A stretch of DNA of 64,000 nt. It comes from Lutraria lutraria. Taxonomy: Eukaryota; Mollusca; Bivalvia; Venerida; Mactridae. The DNA lies in NCBI GenBank assembly GCA_964023205.1, contig OZ026850.1, forward strand, positions 518,368 through 582,367. Reading direction: 5' to 3'. Below are positions 35,080-46,727 of the stretch, in pieces. Position 1 is the stretch's first letter. Each line of letters begins with the position of its first letter. The notes under the pieces are model-generated. The model saw only the letters and a list, made by a program, of their open reading frames with translations. It made no database searches and was not told where the DNA came from. The position numbers and the translations under genes were made by a program.

Positions 35080-35149
35080 GTAAGTGGAGTATCAGTTGAG
35101 ACAAATTTAATAATACCATAGTCACTCGTTTATAAGATGCCACTCTTTT

Positions 35150-36788
35150 ATGTATCACAGAAACAAAAAAAGTTGCACAACATTTTTCGTCCTTTTCGGT
35201 CCTTTTCTTTTCTTAATTTGTGTTTTGCACATGCAGACCCTTTTTATGCCGTTTTTGGGTCTGGTATTTTCCCCCATTCCCCAAGAAAAAAAAGTATAAA
35301 AATATGTATAAAAATTCCCCAAATTTAATATTTCCCCCATCAAAAGGACCCAATACCTGTTCCCTAAAACAGTGAAAAAAAGTTTTTCCTGCATCTTATC
35401 AACAGGCGCAACATATACACGAATTACTATGCATGGTGATTAGTTAGCTGTTATATAATTACTATATCATACTGGTTTTCTTCTTGAAAAACTGTGTTTA
35501 AAGTTCATAAACGGGTGTCCTGAAAAAGAAATGGTGCTTATTTAAATGAATCTTTTCCCATGTATTGTTCTATAATTAGCCTTGACTTACTTTGTCAACT
35601 GAAAGTTTACCTTATGTGTCATACAGGGTTTAAATTACCTGTGTCTCCACGGAGGTATAAAATGGAAATAAAAACATAAGTGTGGGTAAGATTTGCTGAT
35701 TGTGTTCTTGTAACAGAACACATGTGATAGAAAAAATACTTCTTAGGGGGTCAAACGGATTTCCCTAAACTGTTGTCTTGAAACAGATGTAAGTCTATAT
35801 ATAGTACATAGAAAGTGTGCACTTAGTATATAATGTTGGTACTGAAAATTTCACAACCAGGAAGCTCAGGTTACAAAAGTTGGTCACTTGTGGGGTATTG
35901 ATCAAAATACAAGAAATCTGTTTAAAGAACATGTGGTTAATGTTTTAAACAATTATTTTTGAAATGTTGCCAAGTTTCTGTTTAGACTCAATCAAGCATG
36001 TGATATCGTTTTGTTAGTATCATTGCATGATGTAGGTAACATTACTGGCTATTTTACAAGCTAAAAGCGAACTTAGTAATGTTCGAATAGCTTTTTGTAT
36101 CCGTATTTGTTTGGTAAAGGATGAAAAAAATGATCATCTAACTGGCTGCGTTTTTTTAAACTGGTCAGGTTTGGTCAGAAGTGGTTAGATTTTGATTGAC
36201 TTATGGTCTGATCCCGATGTCGGCTAGACGTCAGATTTTAATGTCTAAACAGTTAAAAAATCCAATCAAAAACCAACATTAATCTGATGTCGGGATCCGA
36301 CATTTATGTGACTGTCATAAATTGTAGTGGGAAATGTAAACTGACTATGGATTGCATGCTTTTAAATGTATTTTAATAACAGAAACGTCATAAATATCTA
36401 CATAAATAATAATAATGGAATTATAAGAAACATATTTCTGAAAAATTTAAAAATTCGCGCAAGTTCTCATCTCACATTAATCAATAAACATCATAAAATA
36501 TGTTGAATGATCGAGCTTTCTTAATTGTCTGAAGTATACATCCTATTACCTGTTGCTCTATCATACAATTACTGACGCTGGGTTATATAAACATGTATTC
36601 ACAATTTCAACTTAGGTAAACATTATGTAATACTTCCCTGCTTGGTTTTCAGAAATGCTTTGTTAGGGAACAATTTTGCACAACAATGTAACAGAGTCAA
36701 ACTAATCATATACGAATGAAATTATGCTTACATATTGCATGAATAGTTCAAGAAGTATGAATCACTATTTGACAAGGGTTGCTCTTGG
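35150..36788. other. Repeat and gene-poor stretch after the CCDC73-like exons
   Basis: At 35150-35400 a repeat with CCCCCATTCCCC and CCCTAAAACAGT, similar to 45800-46030. The rest has no exon with convincing features apart from the weak 35627-35679 candidate. Confidence 0.5.
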
Positions 36789-38076
36789 TCAAAACATCTC
36801 TTGTATCTCACACCCTGATTTTAATGTCTCGAGCTCACGTTTCAGACGTTGATTCTCCATTTCCAACCCATCCTTTTCTTTCAGTAATTTATCGTGACGT
36901 TTTTTTAACGCTGAATTATCACTAGAATACTTTTTCGTAAGTTTTTGTTGCTCCTTCGCTTTCTTCTTCATTGTTTCCACGGTTAACTTCAAGTTCTCCA
37001 CTTCTCTCTTCGACTTCTCCTCTGCCTTCACTTTCTTCTTCAGTTCCAGAATTTCTGATGTCAGTGACTCCACCGACCTGTCCTCGTTCAACTTCGTTTC
37101 TATCAGTTTTTCTATTGACATTGTCTTTCTTGGAGTCTGTGGATAGTTTAATGCTTTGTAAACCTTTTGTTCTAGCATCGTAGTCAGGTAACCAACTTTA
37201 GTAATAGTTTGCGACATTGGGTCTCTATCGTCGGCGTACTTGAAGTTACCCGAAAGAACTAGCGGAACAAGTTGTCGATTAATAACCTTCACGAGATTCT
37301 TGTGAGTTTGTTCGTCCACTTGTTTCTTTGTCTGAGTTTGTAAAGCATTGTCCAGCGCTTCTGCAAGCCAGTCATAGTCTGACTTCAAGAGATTTCGGAA
37401 TTGGGTGAAAGCATGTGGTCCACGTCTTGGTAAAATAATCATCAATTTGGTCACTTTTTCTTCCCGAGTTCCAAGTGCCTGGATTAGAAATAATTAAACT
37501 TAGCATTACATATCAAGAGATGCATCCTTTCTGCTATGTTGATTTATTAATCTCTTAGATTGTTAGATTTACTCAAGTTGAATGTGAAGCTTAGAGACAT
37601 TATATTTGATGCATTCCTTACATATCGAGGGTTCAGCGCAAAAGTGTTGTAACTCATATTGAAATAAGAACAAGTTACAACAGTGTTGCACTGAGCCCTC
37701 GATATCTAGATGCTATATTCTATCCAGTACTAATTTACTGTTCCACAAGGAACTGGCAACTTCTCCAAATATTGAGGAAAATGGACATTTTGGTCAAATT
37801 TTCATGGAAGGGTATAACCTGTCATGTGACTGGGAATTGAACCCTATTTGCCCGGTTACAAAACCAGCTGACCACTGACCTATGGTAAGCCCCAGGTGAG
37901 TATTGATAACAAAGTAGTTTATGTCAAGTTTTTCTACATACCATCACAGTTTCCATTTCCTCATGTGTGATTATATCTTTGATGGTCATTGAGTGAAGGA
38001 ATGAATATGTAGGATCTAAATCTTTCTTTATTCTGTCCGAACATTTCTTCAAAGCTGCTTCTTCCTTCCCATTCAT
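36789..38076 (-). CDS. CARD-coiled-coil protein A
   Basis: Two exons, 38076-37942 and 37478-36789, GT-AG, 274 aa. Residues about 4-82 form a CARD (death-fold) domain: RIKKDLDPTYSFLHSM, an acidic turn, then KVTKLMIILPRRGPHAFTQF with the family's typical RRGPxAFxxF and the closing helix WLAEAL. Residues about 95-175 are a module shared with B and C, with INRQLVPLVLSGNFKYA and later IEKLIETKL. Residues about 185-268 are a lysine- and glutamate-rich coiled coil, ending CEIQEMF. No catalytic domain, so an adaptor that oligomerises through CARD and coiled coil is the natural reading; this is inferred. The intron after codon 45 is phase 0 and falls within the CARD. Start: the first ATG before the CARD. 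Upstream is a CTCCCTTTT-rich repeat like that of gene C. Confidence 0.9.
37622..37705. mobile_element. Palindromic CGAGGGCTCAGCGC element, copy 1
   Basis: In the CARD A intron. ATATCGAGGGTTCAGCGCAA pairs with TTGCACTGAGCCCTCGATAT; the inside also pairs (TGTTGTAACT with AGTTACAACA). Second copy at 57667-57753; a third starts at 63987. Confidence 0.85.
37735..37885 (-). mobile_element. tRNA-derived SINE in the CARD A intron
   Basis: Minus-strand head with a B-box-like GGGTTCAATTCCC and body with ATACCCTTCCATGAAAATTT and GTTGCCAGTTCCTTGTGG, shared with the copies near 61740 and 62760. Confidence 0.65.
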
Positions 38077-38149
38077 TTCTGTCTCTGTGTTAATTCATCC
38101 AGTTTATGAAAAAACTAACAATTGTTCAGTTCAGTATGACCCTTTTATT

Positions 38150-38440
38150 ATCTATTTTTTTCTAGTGATTAACTCCCTTTATTCTTAGTTTCCTTTTTTG
38201 GTATTAGCTCCCTTTTTTGGTATTAGCTCCCTTTTTTGCTACCTGTTCCTTATTTGGTAGTAGTGCCCTTTTTGGTAGTAGTTCCCAAAATGGTAGTAGT
38301 TCCCTAAATGGTACAAAAAAATGTAGTAGCTCCCTTTTTTGTTACCAGTTCCCTTACTTAGCAGCTCCCTTTTATGTTGTTTGCTCCCTTTGTTATAAGC
38401 TCCCTTTTTGTTTGTAGCTCCCTTTTTGGTAGTAGCTCTT
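38150..38440. repeat. Degenerate GTAGCTCCCTTTTT repeat upstream of CARD A
   Basis: About 14 imperfect copies of a 15-20 base unit, GGTAGTAGCTCCCTTTTT, from about 75 to 365 bases upstream of the CARD A start. A similar stretch precedes CARD C (48100-48400). Confidence 0.75.
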
Positions 38441-39663
38441 ATGTATAAATGTTCTGGTTTAAAACCACAGTCCTGTGGTTAAACAAACCAATGTTGACCT
38501 ACACAGGCAACTTATTGGTGTATTTACTCCCACTTTTTTATTTTTAACATGTTATTAAATGTATCCATTTTACTGAAGTTTCCTGTTTCTAAAACTTTTA
38601 TGACATTTCACTTTTCCTTATTCATCTAAATCTTTCACAGAAATCTTTGAATGAAAGACTTGAAATTGTGGTTTGCTATATCGGTCACAAAATGTCTCTT
38701 GTCTTAGTAACTATAGTGTCGTCATTCACCAAGAGTGTTGATTGCTAAATATGGGCGTGTCGTTAATTTCTAGCCATCCGTTAACTTTCTTTTATTATAT
38801 TAATACAGACGTAAGCATTCGTAAAACAAAAGGCTGAGTCATCATTGAATCTTTTTCTAGCATATAATTCTTTTGTTTGAAAAGATATAAGTTTGTTGCG
38901 TCATTGTTTTGAAGTCAATTTTCGTAAAAGAATCAATGAACTGTAACTTATCAGATATAAGAATATAGATATGTGGGTGAATCGAAAGAAATGAATTTGA
39001 AAAACTACCTATGTATTGTGCAATACTTTTTTTAAATTCAACTTGGGCCAAGATCAAATATATGAATGTTTGCCCTAATGCGACTGACCTTGAGAAATGA
39101 CCGTGACCCAAACACATATTTTAACTTTTACGTCTAGAATTGTTTTAGTACGAAGACCACAAATGATCGTCCAACTAGCAGCTATAGAATTCTGCTGAAT
39201 GAAAAATTCTGTTTTAAAGCTAACTGAAGTCTTGGTTCATGTTAAATTGATTTTTTTTTAAATTCTGTACTTACTTACCGTACTCGAAATTTCAAACTTA
39301 GGTAGCGTTAAAACAAACATAGAAATTTGTCAACTTAGGCCTTGTGTAGTTGCGTCATTCAAGGATAATTCCCTAAATTGAAGGTTATTTTTTCTTTTTG
39401 TTTGGCGGAAAGCTCTGGATTTAAGGATCCAACAATATCCATAATAAAATTCTGAGAAGTGTCTATTGTCATAACTCATAAGTTTACACATTTTTTTAAC
39501 ACAAATTGCCAATTTGCTAATTATTTTTTCCATTGCATTGCACAATGTAATAACAAAGATAGGGTTGGACACTGTTATATGTAACAATCGGTTAGATACA
39601 ATGCACTGCTACCAACAAAATGATACCGGTGTTTTAACGGTACTTATTGATAGCATACGTTAC
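38441..39663. other. No gene seen
   Basis: AT-rich sequence upstream of CARD A without recognisable exons. Confidence 0.55.
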
Positions 39664-39670
39664 CCAAAAC

Positions 39671-40162
39671 CAAGGACTTATATACATACATGGATTCGCA
39701 ACTTTCGTATTAACAGTTTAAAGTAATCAAATCCCGCGATAATAAGACGTGAATCAACGGGAATACAAGCTATTGTTTACAAAAGCGAAAATACGAAAAT
39801 ATCCATGATAATCCGAATGATAATGACAGCGAAAATATCCGTGGTATTCCGAATGTTTAATCTCGGAGATGAAAGGATTATAATAGATGTCCGCCATCTT
39901 GGAATTTAAAATGTTTGACTGATGCCTTTTTCAATGCTTATACTTAGACTTTGTGGATTATAAATGTATCTCAATATCTTTAAGGAATTTGTTGCATCCT
40001 TTACCAATTGCCAGAGTTTTTTTAGTATAATCAAATTCGTAAACACCCAATTACAGCTGTCGGACATTGCCGAGTATATAGCAATGCATTGTTGGATCGC
40101 CGAACGATATCGTTTGAACTATTTTTAGCAGTTGCGAATCCATGTATGTATATAAGTCCTTG
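39671..40162. mobile_element. 492 bp non-autonomous DNA transposon with 32 bp perfect terminal repeats
   Basis: Positions 39671-39702 (CAAGGACTTATATACATACA...) and 40131-40162 are perfect inverted copies. The flanks are identical 7 bp, CCAAAAC, at 39664-39670 and 40163-40169, read as a target-site duplication. No transposase frame inside. Perfect ends and duplication suggest a young insertion. Confidence 0.9.
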
Positions 40163-40491
40163 CCAAAACTGATACAAGAATTTGTCTGACAAGTAAGATA
40201 TAGCTTTATATCTTTGTTTTTTGTGTAACCTGTTATCAGTCACTGAAGTTTTGATCAATTTTAAAAAGAATTTGTCTTTCTTTCTCATGCTACACAGTCT
40301 GAAATACGATGATTAGTTGAGATTTGGAACTTTTTCAAATACCTAAAGTATCAATTACAGTACAGGTATCTTTTTAAATGGTTACAAACCTGTACAAATT
40401 TAAACAATTCTCGGTACTGATTGTGTAGAAGAACTGTTGGAATTGATCAAATGAATTTCTGCTAAAAAATATATAATCTGTCAAAGCCATG

Positions 40492-40670
40492 TACAGTGCA
40501 ACCTCTCCAAAGCAACACCCTTTGGAAGAAACAAAATTATGTTGTTGTTGAGAGGTTGTTGCTCTAGTGAAGTTAAATTAATTGTTAAATCATGCAGTGG
40601 GAAAAATCATGCTGTTATTGAAGGGAGGTTGTTGCTCAAGAGAGGGCCGCTCTGGAGGGCTTGTACTGTA
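40492..40670. mobile_element. MITE, TACAGTGCAACCTCTC family, copy 5
   Basis: Ends TACAGTGCAACCTCTCC and GGGCTTGTACTGTA. Close to the copy at 28486 along its length. Confidence 0.8.
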
Positions 40671-41191
40671 TTTGAGTCAGCTAGGGTGTATACTGAACAA
40701 ACACATTATTATAACAATCCAACAATATTTTTTATCTAAACAAAACAAATCCCATAAAGGTATTTGTACAATATTATAATGTCCATGTATGCAGTGAACC
40801 AATAACAATGATTGTAAATACATTACAACAACATTAAAACAACAATAAAACAACATTAAAATCAAACAAAGAAACACCAGAACAATATGTAGACAAATGA
40901 CACTATTATTAAAAATATTATAAATAACTCTGATTTTGATATTTTGGCCATACATGTTGTTTCTTGATAAATTTATATAATATCTATATAGTGATATCTA
41001 GTTAATAATCCCATTAGAATTAAAACAAACAAAGTGTAGACAAATGAACAAGTAATTAACAGTATGTACACCATAAATAAACCAAGTTGTTAAGACAGAC
41101 AAAATGTCATTTGAAAATATTTAATGAAAGTTGTTCATAAAACAAATTATGCTCATAGTCCATGTTGAAACTTTTTTCCAGGTATTTATGA
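40671..41191. other. No gene seen
   Basis: AT-rich; contains a short AACAACATTAAAAC direct repeat at 40825-40862. Confidence 0.5.
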
Positions 41192-42077
41192 TTTAATGTT
41201 AAAGTCTCATAAGCTTATAAATGTATTGGTCTTAATAGTTTCTGTTTGTTCTATAACTGAGGAATCCGGTGTGTTTTCCTCCCGTGCATACTTTATAGCA
41301 AGAAAAAATGTAAAAATGATTTATTTATTATCCTGAATAAGCCAATGCGGCGAAACGTAGATATAATAAATTAATCGTTTTCATGTTTCGTGTTTGGTGA
41401 TTTTTCATCTTTATTGATTATTTCAATATCATTGAAATAAATACTATTTATAGAACACCTTAATATTTCCCGCAGTCATGCTATGCACACGTAGTAAAGT
41501 GAGGTCACACGCTCTACATATTTCAAGTTTACAAAAGCAAAAATCACAGTGAAATGAGTGTTTTCAGACAAAAAGGGGCTTGTTTGTCGGTAATAATTAT
41601 CTGGGGAATACGGGGAATAATATCAGCAATTAAATGTTTTTGCATATATTTTCTACAGCAAAATGCTAATGGGGCTTTAATGATTAAAGTCCCATTAGCT
41701 TTTTGCTGTAGAAAATATACACAAAAAACAAGCAACTGCTGATATTATCCCAAGATAATTTTTACCAACGAAACGAGTCCTTTTTCTTCTAAAAACACTC
41801 ATTTCACTGTGAATTTTATTTGTCTAATTTAAATATATAGAGCACGTGACGTCACTTCATGCCGTGTGCATAATATGACTGCAGGAAAACACAGCTGTTC
41901 TATAAATAGTATTTTTTTCAATGATATTGAAAAAAATACGATTATAGTGGTTTCGTAAACATTTTTTCTTGCTATAAAGTATGCACGGGAGGAAAACACA
42001 CCGGATTCCTCTGTTACAGGACAGACAGAAACTATTACGACTGATAAATTTATAAGCTTATGGGACTTTAAATTAAG
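41192..42077. mobile_element. Foldback element abutting the stop codon of CARD B
   Basis: Two long arms face each other around about 41680 (AATGGGGCTTTAATGATTAA turning into AAAGTCCCATT). Pairs include CACACCGGATTCCTC at 41990-42010 with GAGGAATCCGGTGTG at 41260-41275, and TATAGCAAGAAAAAATG with its inverse. The left arm is longer by about 90 bases (insertion around 41315-41400). The right arm ends two bases before the CARD B stop, so the transcript of B probably starts its 3' UTR in this element. Confidence 0.9.
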
Positions 42078-42079
42078 AA

Positions 42080-43726
42080 TCATTGTCCAGAGGGGAACAG
42101 TTCTTGTATCGAGTTCTGTGTTTTCATTGAACTCATGGCCTGCTTTAGATTCTTATTATCTGCAGTTAGTTTCTCAACATCTTTAGTGAGTTTAGCGTTT
42201 TTAGCCTTAAGAGCTCGATTTTCTTTGACTGTCGCTTGACTCTGCCTTTGTTGTTTTCTATTAGCTTGTCTCAAACCATTGATCTCACTCTTAAGTGTCT
42301 CTGTTTCTTTTCTACTCTTATCCTCCTGTTGTTGTAATTTCTCTTTCAGTTTCCTTGTCTCAGCTGATTCATCAGATCTTTCTACCTTCAGCTTTTCTTC
42401 AATTAGTTTATCTATTGACAAATTCTTCTTTGGAGGTATTGACAGCTCCAGTGATGCATGCACATTACTTTCTAGCTTCTTGGCAAGATAGTCCACTTTG
42501 TAAACAGTTTTTTGCAATGGCTCATTAGCTTCAGCGTAGTCAAAAGGTTGCGAGAACACCAGAGGAACGAGTTTACAGTTTACAACACGTACAAGACTCG
42601 CATGAGTTTTATCATCAGATTTCTTCTTAGAAAGGTTCTTCAATTCTGTGTCCAATGCTTTGGCTAGCCATTGATAATTCTTTTGTAATAACGATTTAAA
42701 AGTAGAAAATGCATTTGGACCTTTCCTCGGTAAAGTTGTTAATAACTTTGTCACTTTGGTCTCTCTTGTTGCTTGACCCTAAAATAATAAAACAATACAA
42801 AACATTGATAGATAAATCAACTTAAAGTTTTACTTGATACAATAAATTCCCTGAAAGCCAGAATTCCCAGAAACCGGAAGATTATTCAAGTCTATTTTAT
42901 TTTGTAATTTATCAAGAGTTCCTCAAAAAAAAGGAATTCTCAGAAAACCAGACATTTAGCCCAGTCTGGAAGGGTCTGCTTTTATTGTGGATGACAGTTT
43001 ACCGGCATGCTCAAGAACTTCCATATATTCCCTGTCCGGATCTATATCCACAAGTCTGAACCAGACTGATATGTTTAGTTACGTGGTACTAAGCTTAGGT
43101 TTTCAGGTTTTTTAAAAATTCAAATATCGCCCATTTATTATCTATCTATACAGTTAAATAAATTAATATGCAACAGAAAAGCACAAAGATATGATTTCAT
43201 TTTTTTATTGTCTGGCTAAAAAAGCTACAAAGATGGTCTGATAACAATTTGACACAACTTTAACATAGCTTGCATGTCTTGGTACAGTATAATTCAATAA
43301 AATTGATTTGAATCAAATGAAAATAGAGTTTTGAAACTTAATTTGTCAGTCAGACCCCTAATATTTTATGCTGGTATGTTTAACATGTTCTATGTACCAG
43401 TACACAGGAAACAAATGATAGCATTACTGGTCAAAGATACAAGATTTCTAAACAGAATAAACCCTCGAGTCCAAATTTGAATTTCAACTCAATTTTGTTT
43501 GTGAAACTGGGGCTTGAATAATTAAGAATGGGGTTTGGGGAGTATAAAACTTGATTTGACAAGGAATTAAATGATAAAAATGACTTACCAGAATTATTTC
43601 AATATCATCGTGAGTTAATATGGCTCCGTTCGTACACATATCATATAAGAAGGAGTATGTGGGATCTAAATCTTTTCTTATTTTTTCTGCGCATTTTTGT
43701 AATGCTCTTTCCTCTTTTAGCTCCAT
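42080..43726 (-). CDS. CARD-coiled-coil protein B
   Basis: Two exons, 43726-43589 and 42778-42080, GT-AG, 278 aa. CARD at about 4-84: KIRKDLDPTYSFLYDM, then KVTKLLTTLPRKGPNAFSTF and WLAKAL. Shared middle module at about 98-178 with VNCKLVPLVFSQPFDYA and IDKLIEEKL. Coiled coil from about 185 to 268, ending SIQELFPSGQ; gene A ends with a related EIQEMF, so the C-terminal tail is also conserved between A and B. Closest to A. The intron lies after codon 46, phase 0. An adaptor role through CARD-CARD contact is inferred. The 3' UTR is occupied by the foldback element. Confidence 0.9.
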
Positions 43727-44430
43727 TACAGTTCTTTAGTCTTTTAGTTGCTAAGCTCAGTTGTCATGGTGACTCTTAAATTAGGTCTTAATAATTTTCC
43801 TAAAAGATCATTTTTACGTCCATTTTCTTAAACATCAATATTAACTTAAAGGCGAGTTTTCAATTTTGAAGCCACATTTTGTACTGACAGTCTATTTACT
43901 AATGTATTGTTGTACTACTGAATTGTACCACAAAATTTCTAAAAACAATATTCACTGATATTCAGTTACAGGTGATGCAACTATATCTGACCACGAACAG
44001 TTCTTTACTGATCTTAAATCTGTGTGTTTTAGTAATTCCAGATGACATCAAAATTCTACTGTTTCCGTTTTTAGGTATTGCATAATATTTTACGCAGTAA
44101 TATACTTTGTCGTTAATGACTAAGTGATTACATCAACAGCTTTCAGGAAGATTTTTTAAAATTCTAGTTAGTACAACCCATATATAGAACTGTAACACAT
44201 ACATAAAAAAAACTGTATCACACAGATTTGTCCAATTATTATTCAATTATTTTCCAATTATTCTCCAGTTGGTTAATATATCAGGTAGATATAGCTTCAA
44301 TAATTACTTAATAAATGAATCTCATCATATTTTATGGTAGCTTAAAGTTATCAAAACATGATATCATAATCTCATGATTTAAAGAAACCTGTCTCTAGAT
44401 TTCCCGTAATTTCGAAATTTAGAAAAAAAA
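43727..44430. other. Upstream region of CARD B
   Basis: No exon and no CTCCCTTTT repeat of the kind found before A and C. Confidence 0.5.
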
Positions 44431-44437
44431 ATTTGGA

Positions 44438-44525
44438 AACTGTACGATAGTGCAGCTTTCCTTAGTCGTCACTCGCTCAGCATGCATGAATTTTTACGCT
44501 GATATAGGTTTGCTATGTATTATAT
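44438..44525. repeat. Dispersed repeat, GGAAACTGAACGATAG family, copy 2
   Basis: TTTGGAAACTGTACGATAGT, then GTCACTCGCTCAGCATGCAT as in copy 1. Truncated at the far end. Confidence 0.6.
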
Positions 44526-45499
44526 CACTATGAAAAGTCAAGCAAAGGGCTTAGGGTTAGCGTCAATGTTGAGGTACTAAGTATATGTAAAACCCAGCAT
44601 TTCTGATCCACACACCATCTTTGAAAGTTGTGAGTTGCAGAATGTGGGGTGATGGGTTAGTAGCAGTCGGTAAACTAGGAATGCAACTAAAATCTAGTAG
44701 ATAGACTGTATTTAACCATTTGGAACAAGACAGACATTATGGCATTATGCCTTTGATCTTTTGATCTTTTTAATCCCACAAGTGATTTTATGAAATACAC
44801 AAGCGCAATTTAACCCCACAATGGCAGTTTGTACTAATGTCAAATTGTACTTACCCTAACCCCATAATGACCCCTGGGTATGTGCGAACAGATAAATAAA
44901 TGGACAGACATGCAAACAAACAAAAACATGGCAGACAAATAAAGGGACTGCAGTGTCCGTCAATGTGAACTGATCTGGTGAAATTTGTTTAACTTCGTAG
45001 ATAAATGATAATATAGCATTCAATATAAATCACATCTACCAACAAGCTTCTTTAATTAAGATACATAATTTATGTAAGGTTTTATTTATTTGTTTTTTGT
45101 TTAAAAATCAATATTGTTTTGTCCTTGGCTAATTTATGATTTAGTTACATTACGTCTTTTGTTTTAACTGACAAGTTAGCAGACAATAAGTCGATTGCAC
45201 AAAAACTTGCCAGGTCATATTTCCAATTATAAATATATTCTGTTTGAAATTCATGAATTAGTTTATAAATAAGAACAGCTAGTTAGGTTATTCATGTATA
45301 TGTTGATGTAAGGATTTGGTTTTAGGCTTTTGTGCAAAAATTATGCAATACTTGTACAACTGATGAATCACTGCAATCGATCTGATTTTTCTTGATCATA
45401 GAACAAGGATGTAGTGTCCTCTGGACTCATTTCTAGTTTTCTCCATTTTTAGTCGGTGATGGTTTTGTAGCGGTGTGATATATTGTATTTATAAATTGG

Positions 45500-45595
45500 C
45501 TGGGATATTCACCGGCCCAATTACCTCAGTTGTTAGAGCAACTAACTTGCAAGCAGGAGGTCTCAGGTTCGAGCCCTGCATCGAGTACATTATTG
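45500..45595 (+). mobile_element. tRNA-headed SINE
   Basis: TACCTCAGTTGTTAGAGCAA (A box) and CTCAGGTTCGAGCCCTGC (B box), spaced as in a tRNA. The outer ends do not pair as an acceptor stem, so it is a SINE head, not a tRNA gene. Followed by the partial MITE at 45628-45681. Confidence 0.65.
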
Positions 45596-45627
45596 CCCTC
45601 CTCCTATTACAGTTTTTATCTTCATTT

Positions 45628-45681
45628 CACAGGGTGACTTTTTTTCATGCAGAGGTGGCCACTAATACAGGTCTGACTGTG
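45628..45681. mobile_element. Partial MITE, CAGTCAAACCTGTG family
   Basis: CACAGGGTGAC to AGGTCTGACTGTGTA; right end only. Confidence 0.55.
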
Positions 45682-45799
45682 TATCAAATTGAATGGTTTG
45701 TACACCGTATCAGTCTCCTATACAGTGATCTCCTTTTATATGAATTGTTGATATTCGTGATGGTAGTCATCAATGTAGTGTTGTGTGATGTCTTATTGG

Positions 45800-46035
45800 T
45801 ACCTGCAGCCCTTTTTATGGCAAATTTTGGGCTGATGTTTGGCCTCATTCCCTAAGCTCAATAGTATGGTTTTTTTTCGACAAACTAGAAAAGAAATTCC
45901 CAACCAAAATATCTTTTTACACTGTGATTGGTTACTTAGTAATTTTCCCCCATTTTTACTAATTTTTTATGCAAATTTCCCCTAGAAAAAGATCCAGCCA
46001 CCCTTCCCTAAAACCGTAAAAAAGGGCTGACCCTG
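45800..46035. repeat. Dispersed repeat shared with 35200-35400
   Basis: Both hold CCCTTTTTATG, CATTCCC(C/T)AAG, TTTTCCCCCAT and CCCTAAAAC(A/C)GT in the same order. Confidence 0.6.
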
Positions 46036-46210
46036 CCCCGAGTTTATGAAACTGGAGAATAGTCTTCCAGCTCAAATTGCAATTCTCTTCTCAATGTATT
46101 TTGGTTGAAACGATAGAGAGGTATATTTTATATATTGTATATTTATAATTACATGTTCAGATTAACTAGACTGTCAGAATACTGTAACATTTATATAATA
46201 TTTGTTTTAT

Positions 46211-46320
46211 TATACTCAGTTCATAAACATTAAAGACAAAATTCGAGATTTGAGCCTGGAGTCCAATCTCAAGTTTTATAACCTCGGGGCCTGGAGTTTG
46301 GCACAGAATGTTCCACAGAT
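46211..46320. mobile_element. Half of the GAGGTTATAAAAC element
   Basis: Inverse of AGGTTATAAAACTTGAGATT; same ends as the inverted-repeat element at 50974-51214. Confidence 0.55.
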
Positions 46321-46727
46321 ATCTGTGGTCAGTTGATAAAATCAACCTAGTATTGTACACGAATGTCTAATGCGACATATGTATGTATTCAAGTCAAAAT
46401 AAATAAACTGACAAAAGATATCTTATCTGATCAGTTATTGAAACAACAGTATAAATAAGACATACAGATCATAATGTGTAATCTCACAGTTTAGTTAATT
46501 GTTTTATTCATCTTTGCAGTCTTTGAATAAGTGGGTTGTCCCCCCGGGATTTTTTCCTTCTTTAAGTCTTTTCGAAGACATCTTTCTAGGTAAAATAAGA
46601 CCTACCCAAATAACAAACAGGTCTGCTAGATATATTCAGAGATTCCAAACTTTAACACAATAAACATTGAACGTCATTAATTGATATACATGTAGATGTC
46701 ATTTTTTTCTCATACTATGAAAATTAT

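Noticed and set aside
45500..45595. Possible tRNA gene
   Set aside because: A and B boxes are present, but the ends do not form an acceptor stem and SINE sequence follows.
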